Source of the DNA: Pagrus major | Lineage: Eukaryota; Chordata; Actinopteri; Spariformes; Sparidae | Assembly: GCF_040436345.1 (NCBI RefSeq) | Contig: NC_133234.1 | Location: 12,151,446 to 12,215,445, forward strand | Length of the DNA stretch: 64,000 nucleotides | Direction of reading: 5' to 3' | Shown here: positions 1-13,388 of the stretch, piece after piece | How positions within the stretch are numbered: the first letter of the stretch is position 1 | Layout: each line of letters begins with the position of its first letter | Notes under the pieces: model-generated | Told to the model about the DNA's origin: nothing | The model's input: the letters and a program-made list of their open reading frames with translations, nothing else | The model's database searches: none | Program-made: the position numbers and the translations under genes

Positions 1-1595
1 GGAGATGTTGCCGTGCGGTCCGATCAGGGCGGTATGGCGGCTGCAGGTCACATTGAGATGACAGACGCACGTATGTGTCTGTGTGTGAATGTGTGTGTGC
101 GTGTGTGTGTGTGAGAGAGAGAGTGATATGAAGGCTCAGGTGATGTGGAAGTTTAAATAAAACTCCAGAGGAAGAGGCGTCTCTTTGTCTTATAAGCGCT
201 TTAATATCATGTTCCTTACAGATGTGAACTTTTCTCCACAGGCGGAAGTATTCTGCCTGTTACTCATTTACAGATGTTTTGGACTGAGTTTTCTGTTTTA
301 AGGTATTTCAGGTGTTTTTTCTCGGAGTTTGTGTTTTTGTGCTCCACGTGTCTTGAACTCGTGTGTTCAGTTCATTTTTGTCCAGATCAGAAACTCTGTC
401 TAGGAATTGCAGCTGTCCGGTCATGTGAGGACACGGAGGCGATACTGTGCGAGTCACGTCGGAGAGCGCAGTCCTTATCAGCGTGGCTGCTGCGCGATCA
501 TAATGGCATTTGTTAAGCTGGGTAACAGGTCAGGACTGACTCTAAAAGTGGTAAAAAGCTGGGCCGTGTTGCTCCACATGAGTCTCTCTTTTCCGATCAG
601 GTGCTCCATCCTGTATCCTCATCCCGACCCCGCAGCGTCCTGTTTCCGCGCCTCCCCTCCAGCCACGTCTCAGCGCCTGTTTTTCCTGCCGTGCAACGTT
701 TTCTTAAAAACGTCAGGTGCGCCGGGCTTCGTGTTTCATGCTCCAATTATTTCCCTACATGGAGCGACTTTCCTTTCCCGTGGTTATTCAGGAGGGCAGG
801 GCCCGACAGCAGCTGTGCGTCATGGTGACCAAACAACGCGCGGTAATGATTGAGCGAGTAAAGTGTACTGTACAGCCCTGTGATACGTGACTGGAGTCGA
901 TACATCCATGGACAGACAGGACATAGTGCGCATGGCTGCGGTGCTGTGTTGCAATGCATTAAACTAGTGTCTACAGCACAAGAGGGCAGCAAAAACGTGA
1001 TTTCATGTAACTGATTAACAAACCTCTCTGTTCTCTGTTACAGGAGATGACTGGGCAGGGTTTCACTGCCTGATGCAACAGTTTTAAAGCAACACATAAA
1101 AGGCATAAAAGTAAATGAATGCTTTTCTATTTTTAATTTTGATAATGATTTTCAACTGTAATTCAAAGCTGACATTCGTTGAACTTGTCCATGAACAGTG
1201 GGCTATTTTATTTTATTTTTGGTTTTCTGGCATGTGACTTTTGGGTAAGACTGTCAGGTTTCTACCAAGTAGTTTCCCTGGGGATGCTTTGCTGTAGTTC
1301 AGCTTGTTCCAGTGTGAAATAATTGAAAGCGTCTAAAACTGCTTAACAAATCGCACAATTCTCGCTCTGTTCCTGAATTCCACTGCGAGTAAACAGGCAA
1401 AAGAAATCATCCTCAGACGATGTCCCTCATGAAATCGACTGTACGCTGATCGAAGATAACTCAGTTTCTTTGGTTATGCAAAGAGGGCTTCATCCTCAGT
1501 CGCTACGATTATAAAGCTGCCCCAGCAGGTATCGTTTACCTTCATTGTATTTGCTCCTATAGTGAGACATCATGAAGACTAAACAAAAACGCAGT
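1..1595. other. 5' flank without a recognisable gene
   Basis: I see no exon chain that I can support here. Positions about 390-860 are richer in G+C and CpG than the surroundings and could belong to a promoter or first exon of a gene outside the window, but no protein family is recognisable in any frame. From about 1000 onward the sequence is A/T-rich and featureless up to the 3' end of the minus-strand gene that follows. Confidence 0.5.
73..124. repeat. GT/GA microsatellite
   Basis: An interrupted run of GT dinucleotides passes into GA dinucleotides. It is an ordinary simple repeat. Confidence 0.85.
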
Positions 1596-2526
1596 TATTT
1601 TAAAATAGTTTAATATTGCTCAAATTCAAAACATATCAAGTCAGAAAAAAAAGATAAGAGCTCGAACAAAGGCACGTCCCACAGGTTCAATATATTAATG
1701 TACAGCAAAGACAAGAACCTCATTTTCACTGAATGAACTAATCTGACAGAACAGCTTTTAAAATAGGAGCCGTAAACCCACAGCAACAACTCAATATTAT
1801 GGAAAACCTTTGAGACCCAGCATTGAGTGCCTTAAAGGTTAAGTCAGTGTGCGTTCAAGAGCATCACTAGTTACAGCATCTTGGATTGAGTACGTACGAG
1901 ACACACATGTTTTGATTATTGCCAACAGTACCACTGACTAAAACACTGCCATACCAATACCACAGAACACGTAACAAAAATGTAACCACATAGTACACCT
2001 TAAGGTACGTCTGTTTTGCTGTTCAGTTTGAGGAATAGTACCAAAAGAAACAAAGCCCTATGACTGTGTTAACGTTCCTTTAAGGCTACTATAGTTTGAA
2101 ATACACCAGCTGCTGCCTTTAAAGCCCAGTGCGACATTAAGTTGCATAGATCTAAATAATAATCCAGCCTCTGCAATTAAAAAAGGAGCATTGCATTGAT
2201 ACATGAAAGTGCTAGAAATACAGCAAGGAAGGTCTTCAATTTGGGTTTATCAGCAGGAGAACAACCATCTGAACTACGTGATTGTCAGAGAACAGCAGCT
2301 CTTTGGACACTAGGTGAGATCAAACTCATGCTGCAGTTAAGTCTGAAAACAGTTAATGCCCGGTTTGTCCAATGGAGATTAATGGAAGAACTCTGTCATG
2401 TCTCTAAACGTAAAAGATTTTTTTGGTTGTCAGCAGTTGGAAAGTGATAGCTAGTGTACACACTTTGGTTTTTAGAGTTTAGCTACGCCACAAATCAATG
2501 TACTGTGCATATTACAGTTGGTCCTT
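1596..2526 (-). other. fam234a: Probable 3' UTR of fam234a
   Basis: This A/T-rich stretch follows the fam234a stop codon at 2527-2529 on the minus strand and has no coding signal. The reverse complement of an ATTAAA-type polyadenylation signal lies near 1609, so the transcript may end at about 1590-1610. The exact end cannot be fixed from sequence alone. Confidence 0.45.
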
Positions 2527-4550
2527 TCACCAGTCGCTGAAGCGGAGACGGTTGAAGGCCTCTTTGATGTCGTCGTTGCTCTCTGAACCGCCGCCTGTGC
2601 CGATACGGAGCACGTTGCTGTACGGGACGTCCTGCTTCAGCTTTCGCTTGCTGAGGACCACAGTGCCTTCAGCTCCCTCCTTCTCAGGACCTGACAGCAT
2701 GATGTAGGCGGCATGGCGTCCACGCTCCAACAGAGTGGCTAAGATAAACACAGCAATACAGGTCACACAAATAGCTCTAAATGATCATTTTGTTGAAACA
2801 TAGGACATCGAAGAGCAAAAAGCACCTTTAAATGTTATGATGTGTTCCATGGAGGTGGTCGACTCAAGGAGAACTTTAGAGTAGAGAGGATGGAGCAGGT
2901 AAGAGCGTCGGTCACTAATTAACGGTACCTGGAAGGAAACATTTGAGTCCGATTAGCATTTTATGAGGAATCTGTTAACACACATCTTTTAATAAAGGCG
3001 GAGCACTCACAGAGGAGTTGGTCTCTGAAGGCATCATGCCCCAAAACATGAAGATCGAGAAGTAGTTGGTGGTGTGTATTGAAGCGGGTCTCGGCGAGTT
3101 AGGAGCAGCCAAGAGGTTGACTTCCCACAGCACGCCACCGGACTTCCCATCAAGAATTATAACCTACATACAAGACAGACAGAGGTCCGGTTAATATATG
3201 TTTCAAATCCATCACCAGTGAGAGATGCTGGACTGAGTGTAAGAAAGGTTAAGGGTCAACATACCCTCTTTGTGTGGTTGCCAATATCCTCCTCGACCAC
3301 GACGTCAAGTACTTCGTCTTTGTTAAAGTGACCAAAGGAGGGCTCACTGAACGAATGAGAACCCAGAGGAGAACACTTATAATGACAGTATATGGCCTCA
3401 ATAATAATAACAATAATGACCATAATGTAACTATATTGGGTTCTTAAAGGGTTGCTGATCAATAAAAATGACTCATCGCGGCATAATTTAATTCCCAGCA
3501 AAAAAAAAAGCAAGCTGACAACATATTCCAACTGGACCAGATTACTATTAAGATTCACATTTGAGAAGCCAGAACTAGTGTATTATTTTTGGCATTTTTG
3601 CTCAAAATGGTTGCCAAATTATTTTTTCTTTGTCTCTTAATCAAGTCATTGTTTTATCTACAACTAATTTTTACATGCAGTATTAAAACAAACAGAAGGG
3701 TTACCTGAGGACTGAGCTTGTATTGAACCTCCACAGTAGCTGCAAATTCTTTCCGTCGACTAACGCCACCTCCTTCGCCATCACAAGCAGCAGGTTGGGT
3801 GGTTCATCTGTTTCTCCTGCTCTTAGCACTTTTCTCATGGAGTCAGACCTGCAATGTGAAAAATAAATACTAGCCAAAGTCTCTAGCTGCAGGCACAATG
3901 AGGACAGGCGGCTTAGGAGAAATGTGTGTTGCTGAAGTTTTCATCAACAGGTGAACGTGGGCCGCTTCTTACTCGTAGACAGTTACGAGGCCAGACGTTG
4001 GATCGGCATTTTTCTCCCAGTGTTTGTCTTTCTTGAGGCCTGCCTCCACACCTGCTTTAGCCTTGGCAGCAATCCTCCACAGTGCCAGTCCATACAAGCC
4101 AGTGTCTGTGAAGGAGCACAACATTACTCACTGCTGCCATCAAGAGGACAGTACAACCAAGTGTATACATCAGTGTAAAACAGTGTGTCTAAACTTTTAT
4201 TTATATTTTAATAGCGGACTACTAAGCTACACCAAAAGTTCATGATGAGATGTTCTCTAGTCTCTGATCAAGTGTCACCATTTTCTACATAAGAACAATT
4301 CCTGACAAAAGTAGCACACGCCCTGAGGACAGTTTTAAGACAAATCCCATTGGTTTCTACATACATAATAGCAGCTTTTAAAATTCTTTATATCCTCGGG
4401 CTGTTTTCTCTTTTAGCAGCTGACCTGCTTCTAATTTCAGACACTTCTTAACTACTTTGATTCAGTGCTGCACTGCTCTGTTAAGAAAGACTTAGCTGGT
4501 CTGGCTGCAGATAGGCAGAGGGGTGTAAGTGACATTTGGGCTACAATGAG

Positions 4551-4600
<50 letters not shown>

Positions 4601-7035
4601 CAAATGGAAGCTCGTGGTGTTCTTGAGAATTCTTAGCCAATCCAAAATTAATAATCAAAAACCAAAAGACCTAACACAGAACACAACTATTTGGGGTCAG
4701 AAGGACGCAAGTGCAGTTGTAATGTGATGTAATAAAAATGTTGTTTTTTTCCAAGTAAGTTTGTTCAGGTGTACTGTCGTCCACATGTTTAAGAAGTTTT
4801 AATATCAAAGACTGAATTTCCTTTCCAAAAATGTAGGAACTACTGTGTTCAGTTTTTGTTTAAGCTCTCCATTTAAGTTGGTCAAACGTCACTTAGGCCC
4901 CTCTGGTTTTCCCCCCACCGATATCTGGTTTTAGATACAAACCTTTTTGGAGTAGTACATAGTGAGAACCTGCTTTAGTGCAATGGAGAAGATGATTGGT
5001 CATCTCTGGAGAGTCAAGAACCACTGTAGAACCGATCTGGACACCCGTCTTCCCTGAGAGGAATACCAGCTGAGTCTGCAAATGTGATGGCAGACATTAA
5101 AATGAGGTGAATTCTATTTTGCTGAAACATTAATGGGAGATTTCATTGCCAGTGCTCATTATTTGCATATTTGTGTCCTGTTACAGCCAGATATTATAGA
5201 GGAAAAAAATTTTAAAAAACAGGACTCGATCCCCACCCTGTAAGACATGAGCAAAGCAAGGAAATGAATGCAGCAGCAGTGCGAAATAACATCACTGATG
5301 TTTACCTGTGTGTTGTCAGACGCCACCAGAGCCACATCGCTGACCTCGTCCCCATCCAGATCTGGGACACTGAGAACAGGCACAGTGCTGCGCAGACCAG
5401 AAGGCTGAGGCTGCTGCCACCTGATGTCACCTGTACACACACACATGACACAGGAACTCTCAATCTGACTGAGTTGATCTAATTTTATAACAAAAACTAC
5501 AGCTTTTTTCTAAGCATTAAAGTTCATTCTTTACTTTGGGGTAACAAACAAAAAGTATGGGTGTAGTAGAAACCTGTAATTCCTGTTTGAAAACCACACC
5601 CAGAAGACAAACACTTAATACAATACATCTTAATAAGTAGCGTTAAAAAAATTGTACATATAAAAACTCTTAACTCAAGGCCCACTGACTAATTTTTCTC
5701 TGAGCTTTTAACTGCATCTTAAGGATCATCGGTGTTAGAATTTTGTTCAGTGAGCAAACCACAACTTTCTTATTACCAGTAAAGTATAATCACAAAAACT
5801 TCTACACAGGGCTTAAATATGTTATGCCTGTCTAGAGAATAAAGAATGAATAGACAAGAGACAAAACAACTCAGGTGTTCAGCGTTGTTTTCTGATTCCA
5901 GCTTTATAACTGTGATTATTTCCTGGCTTCTTTACTACTCTATGAAAGTAAACTGAGTATCTTTGGGTTGTAGACTAAAAAAAAAATATATATGATCATC
6001 TTGGGCTTTGGGAAAGACTGATTGACATTTTTCACCATTTTCTGATATTTTAAAGACTCATAAACTAATGGATTTATTGAGAAAATAAATGTCAAGATTA
6101 ATCAACAATGAAAATAATTGCTTTTGGCAGCCCTAAAATGACTTACTCTCGATGTAGAAGTTGTTTTTGATGGTATGAATGCATAGATTTGTAAAGGTTG
6201 CATAGAAATATACTTTTTTTTTTTTTAAAGTAAATTTATGTCATTTGTACCATAAACAATACATAGACAGAGTCACTAACCAGTGTATTTGTCAACGGCT
6301 GTGAGCTGGTCAGAATGGGACAGCAGACAGTCCCAGTTTCTGCTTGTTTCTTCGTCCAGACCACACTGGGCCCAGTGGTACTCAGGATCCAGTGGACGCT
6401 CCCACAGCGTCTCTCCACCTGTCCCATCCACTGCTGACACAAACACACATGGCGAGGGCAGACCTGGAAAAAAAACACACAGTGTGTGGCTGAATTACAC
6501 AGAACAAACATACAATACAGAGCAATCCAACTCTCGTTTCCTTTTTATCAAAATTGGAGAACACTTTATACCTGCACCAGCACACGTATTGTTCTGACTG
6601 CCTTCTGTGTCTTTGAAAACAAACAGGACATCCATCACCTTGTCCTTGCTTGTATCTTCAATAGCCAAGAAGTCATAGGTTACTGTGGTAAATAAAGAGA
6701 GCATAGTGGTTAGTTCTGCATTTAAAACACTATCAAGCGGTCAAAAGCCCACAATTTTACACACCTGCATCAGTGAAAGTCCTGTTCCAGGAGGAGAGAT
6801 ACTGTGGTCTGACAGGACAGGGGATGATGAAGGAGAAGGCAAACACTATGGTGAGGCACAGGAACAAGGAGAGGAAGAAGACTGCGGTACGCCAATGTGT
6901 CAATTTGGCAAACCCCAAGACTTCCTTGCAACTCTTCTTCTTCAGCTCTGTTGCTGACGGCGCTGTTCCCGTCTCTGCACCATCCTCTCCCCTCTTCAGT
7001 GGGTCGCCCTCGGTGGCACTGCCTGTGGTCTCCAT
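2527..7035 (-). CDS. fam234a: FAM234A (ITFG3) type II membrane protein
   Basis: Eleven coding exons join in frame to 549 aa: 7035-6765, 6682-6572, 6463-6281, 5430-5306, 5075-4943, 4105-3973, 3848-3705, 3346-3265, 3163-3011, 2928-2826, 2738-2527. A cytoplasmic tail of about 45 residues leads into one transmembrane segment (VFFLSLFLCLTIVFAFSFII) followed by IPCPVRP, which is typical of FAM234 proteins. The large outer part carries FG-GAP-like acidic loops of the integrin-alpha propeller type (EDTSKDKVMD, PDLDGDEVSD, NKDEVLD). The C-terminus has RGRHAAYIMLSGP and ends FNRLRFSDW. By recall this matches human FAM234A (about 552 aa) better than FAM234B. The molecular function is poorly known; it is a surface or endomembrane protein. 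A likely noncoding first exon ends near 7772. It lies head to head with luc7l, as in human 16p13.3. Confidence 0.93.
4551..4600. repeat. (AT)n microsatellite
   Basis: A nearly pure AT repeat in the fam234a intron between the exons at 4943-5075 and 3973-4105. Confidence 0.9.
5930..6137 (-). repeat. Interspersed repeat, 'GGGCTGCAAC' family
   Basis: Read on the minus strand it starts TAGGGCTGCCAAAAGC and continues with ATTATTTTCATTG and GATTAATC-like motifs, then CAGAAAATGGTGAAAAATG and CCCAAGATGATC. I recognise this as a very common teleost repeat. Related copies are at about 24.2-24.8, 30.6 and 51.5 kb. Confidence 0.6.
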
Positions 7036-8403
7036 GGTCGCCTCAATGCATCACCGGCCCACAGATCTACTCACATGGGGGGGAAGCATACAGTAAAACC
7101 TCAATATATTGATTGAGATTGATTTGATCACACACAGTGAATACTCCCATCATTGCTTACAGGTTTCTCCTGTATCTGTCCCAGTGTGGAATCAACTACA
7201 AACCTGCATGTGTCAAAGTAGCCAGCAGTGATAACAGACAAAACTCTCTGGCATTCACAGATATAGCACATGAAAAAATACTGAAGGCAGCAGTGTCAAT
7301 CAGTCCAGCTATTTCTGCTGCATCAACCTTTGTGGGTCTGAGCCTATTCAGACGTGCCAGCACTGACTCCAGAGATTTCTCAGCACAAAAACAACAAACC
7401 CATAATGAACAATCATCCCCCGGGCAAACATATCCTGTTATTGGCTCCCTAGCCAAAGGTTTATTACTCTTAAAAGTAGGTGTGTACGTTAGCAGCATAT
7501 CTCGTGTCAGAGTTATTAAAAAACCGTGAAATTACCGTGTAGTGTTAGCTAAGCAGCCCTCGAAGAAGGCTTAATCCGAGCAGTTCAATGTCGGATAGCT
7601 AACATTATTAGCCAGCTTTACAAAGTTCACGGTTAACACCTGGTTAAGTCGCTAACTTGTTGAACAAAGCCAGGCCCTTCAAGAGCAGGAACACGGGGTA
7701 AAGTTACCCCGGAAGTCTCGTCACTTGAAGTTAAATGAAGAATTTACACCAACTAGAGAAAAGTTTCTTACTTCACTGTCCACTCTCGTCCAAAGTGGTC
7801 GCTGGTACTGCTAACTGACGGTAGTAGGCCTGTCAGTGCCTGTCAACCTCAGCTACGTAAACAAATCAAAGGCAAGCCCACTATTGTCGAGAGGCTCATT
7901 GCCTTAAGTTTGTCTTCCGGGTAGCGCTTTCTCTCTGCCTATGTTGACGAATTTACGGCGTAAACGAGGTTGACACATCCAACTATGACACTATCACCAG
8001 CAGTAGCCGTCTTTAACTGAAACCTAAATATAACTAGTTAGGGGAGCTACCAGTGCTCGACATACTGGTATAGCTACTGCCTGAGAGGCTAAGCTCAGGG
8101 CACCACAGTCCACGGAATACACAGTTCGGCTCAACCCGCTGTGATTGGCTAACCCGCTTGTTCTCAAGCGCTACGATTGGTCATTGTCACACCAGTGACC
8201 CTCCCTAAACGGAACTTTCAAACAACAGGCCCTGTCGTCATTTCCCTGATATAAAACGGAAACTGGCTCGTCCACGAAATTGAGAAAAGCTGCGAGCGGT
8301 GATGCTTGGACGAATAAATAATCAATTAACCTAACAAAAACACTAAGGAGTTTCTTTCAGTTGCTCATTTTTTTATAGCGCTATCGACTGGAGTTCAACA
8401 ACA
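7036..8403. promoter_or_regulatory. Bidirectional fam234a/luc7l promoter region
   Basis: The start codons of fam234a (minus) and luc7l (plus) are 1.4 kb apart and diverge. Two inverted CCAAT boxes (GATTGGCT at 8143-8150 and GATTGGTC at 8175-8182) sit close together. A TATA-like TATAAAA lies at 8250-8256, about 150 bp before the luc7l ATG. A minus-strand splice donor at 7771-7767 (GTAAG) marks the end of a probable noncoding fam234a first exon at 7772. The segment 7650-8300 is relatively CpG-rich. The core promoter is therefore placed at about 7800-8300 by inference. Confidence 0.6.
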
Positions 8404-11400
8404 ATGTCTGCCCAAGCTCAAATGAGAGCTTTGCTCGACCAGCTAATGGGAACAGCTAGGGATGGTGAGTTGCCGTAGCATGCTAGCTGAGCTAGCTAGC
8501 TAGCCAAGATGGAGCCACTGCTGAGGCTGGCTTGTGTTGGTGTGTGATGGACAGACCTGCATGAATGGATGTAACGTTACTGCAGAGGGCTGTGTAAAAT
8601 ACAGTAACATAAGAGTGCAGCAGCCTATACGGATTAATTTAAGGACTTAATGTTTGTATCCATTTCGGCTCATTTTAACGTGAGGAGCCGCCACGTTTTA
8701 GTTTCGGCTTTAACACTTTTAGCGTCAACCGAAATCCTAGCTGTTAGCAAAGCTAACGTAAGCTAACGCTACTGTTTATTGTGAACTTATGGAAGCTTGA
8801 GGCGCCATGCTACCTAGCATTGAGCTATATTTAACAATATACACGTCTCTGGCAAATATTCAACTAAAACTACTGAGATTGATAACTCTACTCGGTCACA
8901 TGTTCACTGCTGAATTAACAGTAGGCTTCATGGATCTGGCTATTTAACTGATGAATTACCCAATTTATTGCTAACATCATAATGTGAGAAGTGCCTGTGG
9001 CAAAAGCAAAGGGATAATAACAACCATTTAACCTAGTAAAGCTTAATAACTCTTGATTTAAGCACCCATGTCCTTTTTAAAGTTAAAATAATTAAGTTAA
9101 ATAAAAAGTTATTTACCCTTTTCTTGATGTTATTAATGTAAACATCCAGGTACGATCATCAAAATATATTGAAAGTATCAAAAGTAAAAACTCTTATGTG
9201 ACAGAGTGGCTCCTGTCAGTGTTACTTGGATTTTTGCATTGTTATTACCAATAATAATAATGTTGTAGCTGGTTCAAGGTGGGGTTTGTTCGAGCCACTT
9301 TATACTGTTGAATTATTTATGTAACTAGGTCAAGGAGGTCACGTGTAACTGCAGCTTCCAGATAAATATAGTGAGAAACAAGTACTATATTTGCCTCAGA
9401 AATTTAGTAGAAGTATTAAGTAGCGCAAAATAGAAATGCACAAGTAATGTTACCTTAAATTGTACTGAACAATCTGATTTAATTATAGGTCAGAATTTTA
9501 TTTTGATTGGTTGTTCCTGGATGTAGAACAAACTGTACAAGCATTTATGCTAGGTATTTAAATAAATATATAAGCCTTTTAAATGAATTGGACAATGAAT
9601 ATCATACTGATAATATAATTACTGCTGTATGGAGGTTTTTCACCTGCTTAAATACAGTTTTAGTGATTTTCCTTCAGCCGTATGGATACAAACATTAGCA
9701 GGTAAATCAGCTGTCAAGTCTGATTGTGATGAGCAGAAATTGACAGCTTATTGCTGCCCTGCCATTTTACAAATCAGAGGTTGATTGAATAGAATTACAG
9801 CCCTGTGGATTATCTTTTACCAAGTTGATAATTCGATCTGTACAGTTAGAGTACATTTATGTTGTGAGTTTGTGGGTGTATGTGTGATGAGATTGATATC
9901 AAATTCTTCCCATACATTTGTTGCATACAAACTGAACAATTGTGGCCCCTTTATTTTATTCATTAAGGTTCAGTGTATCTATGCCAGCCTACATCAATCT
10001 GCAAAGGAGTTGCAGAAAAGCCTCATGTTCATCGAGCCGTGAGTCACACATAATTTTTAAAGCTGTTATGATGAATATCCAAACAATTTGTTTGCCTTCC
10101 GGAAGTTATTGTAGCCTTTTTGTAATCACACAAATGGGTATATCTTCAGTGGCAATAGAATTGCAATTTGGAGTAGTGATATGCAGCTTGAGCTAAGACG
10201 TCTGGTCGCGCTGAATCCAAACGAGCAGTTGTCCATTAGACGTCTGTTTTCAGAAGGCAATTTTAGCAGTCATCGAAACAAAACCTTTGCACACATCATT
10301 TACAATCTGACTTGTGTATGACTCCCAACTTCTTACTACAGGTATGGGCAAGAAAACTGTTCCCATTTATACTTTTCTACAGCGGGTTTAAAATTCTGCT
10401 GCTGAGGTCTTGAAGATGCAGAAGGGTACAGTATGTGGTGCAGATCGCAGTGTGTATAACCTACATTTTTTTCTTGGATTTCTTTTGTGTTTTTTGTTTC
10501 AATTTGTGTTTCATATTTGTAAAAGGTTTGGCTGGAACATTTGTCTGAACCGTTTACATTTCTTATCACAGTCTTGATAGCAGTCTTTTCTGTATAGCCA
10601 AGTGTATTGAAATGTAATGAACACAAGTTAGTTCTGTTCACACTGGTAAATTGAGGCAACAAGAATTTAGTTATTTAACAGTTGTGTGCCCCATTTGCAT
10701 AATCTCATGCTCCACATTAACAGAGTGGACATTAAGCCTTCTCACAAGTTAAACTGAGGTGAGGCTTTGACATCGTCACTTTTTTTTATTGAGGTTTGGT
10801 AAGGTAAGCACCAAGAACAAGAGGAAGTACCACATACATGCACACATCTAAGTTTTACTTCTAAGAACATAGTCCATCAGAGGCACTTTTATTTTTTTAT
10901 GTCACACCAATAAAGTATATGCAAAACTTTGACAATCATAAAAATAAAAGTTGGTTTTCATTCATTTAGGCGGGCACAAAATGCTTGAATCCAGTCATAG
11001 TAACACGTGATTGTAGTGTATTTATAGTAATGTATATTAAAGCACTGGAGACCTCGCCCCTGCTCACAAGTATGTGAGGTCTTTCTCACTGGTTGTTTTT
11101 TTGGACTGTTTCAGGGGATGAGACGCGACAGAGGGTCAAGTTCACTGATGAGCGAGTCTGCAAAAGTCATCTTCTAAACTGCTGTCCGCATGACATCCTG
11201 TCTGGAACTGTAAGTGTCCCACAAGGCTTGGCTTGACCAGCTAGAAACTATTCCAGTGTCTATTTTTCACAGTATATCAATATAAGTTCATTCATTTTTG
11301 AATTTGTGCAGTTTGAGTCACGTCTGCTTGTGTTTTCGTGACAGCGTATGGACCTGGGAGAGTGCACGAAGATCCATGACCTGGCACTGCGGGCAGATTA

Positions 11401-13388
11401 TGAAATTGCCTCTAAGGAGAGAGATCTGTTCTTTGAGCTTGACGTAAGTGATTTCAGACTAAGTAACACAGGTGTGCAGAACATAGAGTTGTCAGTCACG
11501 ATAATAAAACTCAAGATTAACTGTTGGTGTAGGGTAAGGCTACAACTAAATTAACTGTAAAGTACAGTTACTCAAGCGCCCCATGGCTTGTTGTAAACAT
11601 GTACACAAATCTACAGAGTTGGTTTAACTGCTAACAAATGTTCTCACTCCTAAAGGCGGTCGATCACCTGGAGTCATTCATCGCCGACTGTGACCGGAGG
11701 ACAGAACTAGCCAAGAAACGCCTGGCTGAGACCCAAGAAGAGATCAGTGCTGAGGTGGCAGCAAAGGTGAGTGACAAAAGTTTTTTTTTAAACACAGGCA
11801 TAGTGATATCTGTGTATTACGTACACATATTTGGATTGTATGAGCCGCATCATACACATCAATAGTTTTGTGACAGACATATCAGATGTAAGTTGTGTTT
11901 TTTTTGTGCTGTGTTGCAGGCAGAGAAGGTTCACGAGTTGAATGAGGAAATCGGGAAGCTCCTGGCCAAGGCTGAGCAGCTTGGAGCCGAGGGCAACGTT
12001 GATGAGGCACAGAAGGTCTTGCAGGAGGTGGAGAAGGTCCGCACTAGGAAGAAGGATGCAGAGGTAAGGAAGGGGTATTATGGCGGTGCTTCCAGCTTAA
12101 TGTGGTGTGGTGATTTTCTTATATTAATGATTCCCTCCTATCATGCTTTAATGACCCCTTTTTTCTTTTCTCCTCTCAGGAAGAGTACAGAAACTCCATG
12201 CCGGCTTCCAGCTTCCAGCAGCAGAAGCTTCGGGTGTGTGAGGTGTGCTCTGCTTACCTCGGTCTCCATGACAATGACCGTCGTTTGGCCGACCATTTTG
12301 GCGGGAAACTTCACCTGGGCTTCATCCAGATCAGAGAGAAACTGGACCAATTAAAGGTAGGAGGAGTAGGTCATAAACTGTCTTTAAAATTTTAATAAAG
12401 ATAATTTCATTTTTAATTGGATTCTACGTTTTTATTTGTTCAGAAAACTGTGGTCGACAAGCAGGAAAAAAGGAACCAGGAGCGACTAAAGAGACGAGAA
12501 GAGAGGGAGAAAGAGGAAAGGATGAAGAAGAGGTGAGTCTAACGTTTAAAATCCCGGTGACAGTAATGGAAGTTTATCTGTGGAATAGCTTTGTTTATCG
12601 TCAAACTAATGGTTTTGGCATCCATTTATGTCACAGGACCAGATCACGGAGCAGAGAGCATAGAAGGTAAGAAAGATGCTCCCATCGATCTACATTTTAA
12701 ATCAACTAGTATTTCTGATTAAAGGGACTATCTGATATAAATTATAACTGATGTATCTCATTCTGTTTTTATCAGGTCCCGTTCTCGTGACCGCAGAAGG
12801 AGACGCTCACGCTCCGCATCACGAGAAAGGCGCCGTTCTCGCTCACGCTCTAGGGAGAGGAGGAGGCGGCATCGCAGCCGATCCCGCTCTCGCAGCCGAG
12901 GACACCGTCACAGCCACGAGCAGAGCTCCAAACACAAGTAAATGCAGGAAAACAGCTTACACAGTTCACACAACACCCACACAGTATGTAACTACCAAGG
13001 AACGGATCCAACACATTTGTCATGAGTGCAGCTTTTTCATATTTGATTATATAACTCAGCAGTCGAACTTCACTTTAACTGGTGACACATCTCATATTCT
13101 GTTTGTATTTTGGCAGAAGCCCTAAGTTTTTTGCAAGGGTCTTTGGTTTTCAAGATAAGCAATATATTGTACTGTAAGTTGGTAGTATATCTCTTGCTTT
13201 CTACTTTCTTCTGTCTGCTCATACATGTGTTACTTCTCTGATTATCTCACTCTATCTCGTCCCCCAGGTCGTCCAGGGACCGAGAGCGCTCCTCCAGAGA
13301 CAGGTCACGGGAGCGAGACAGAAGGGACGGTATGAACGGCAGGTCAGACTCCCGCCGGGGAGATGACAGGGACGCAGGGGACCTCTGA
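8404..13388 (+). CDS. luc7l: LUC7-like U1 snRNP splicing factor
   Basis: Ten coding exons give 362 aa: 8404-8464, 11115-11209, 11345-11443, 11656-11766, 11920-12063, 12180-12356, 12444-12532, 12637-12666, 12776-12937, 13268-13388. The N-terminus MSAQAQMRALLDQLMGTARD is nearly that recalled for human LUC7L (371 aa). Domains: a CCCH-type zinc finger at about residues 33-62 (VCKSHLLNCCPHD...ECTKIH), a coiled-coil helix (KVHELNEEIGKLLAKAEQLG), a C2H2-type finger at about 193-220 (VCEVCSAYLG...DHFGGKLH), then a C-terminal RS domain. Yeast Luc7 and its relatives act in the U1 snRNP during 5' splice-site selection in the nucleus. Intron 1 is 2.65 kb and the others are short. The 3' half, from within exon 6, is repeated downstream (15.7-18.1 kb). 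Confidence 0.96.
9365..9475 (+). repeat. Fragment of the 'CAGTGGTGGAAAGT' repeat family
   Basis: The stretch around TATATTTGCCTCAGAAATTTAGTAG in luc7l intron 1 resembles the internal part of the copy at about 22410-22470 (TATATTTGCCTCTGAAAT). It looks like a degraded internal fragment. The rest of the 2.65-kb intron shows nothing I can identify. Confidence 0.35.

Noticed and set aside
1-46. Possible minus-strand exon at the window edge (acceptor-like CTGCAG followed by an open frame, TALIGPHGNIS)
   Set aside because: The stretch is too short and ends at the window border. No family can be named, so I did not list it as a gene.
407-853. Open frame of 148 codons on the plus strand
   Set aside because: It has no recognisable domain, overlaps other open frames in a CpG-rich stretch, and shows no clear codon bias or splice-linked partner. 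It may simply be GC-rich promoter sequence.
10336-10662. Minus-strand open frame of 108 codons
   Set aside because: It lies in luc7l intron 1, is A/T-rich, and shows no domain, splice partner or conserved motif.
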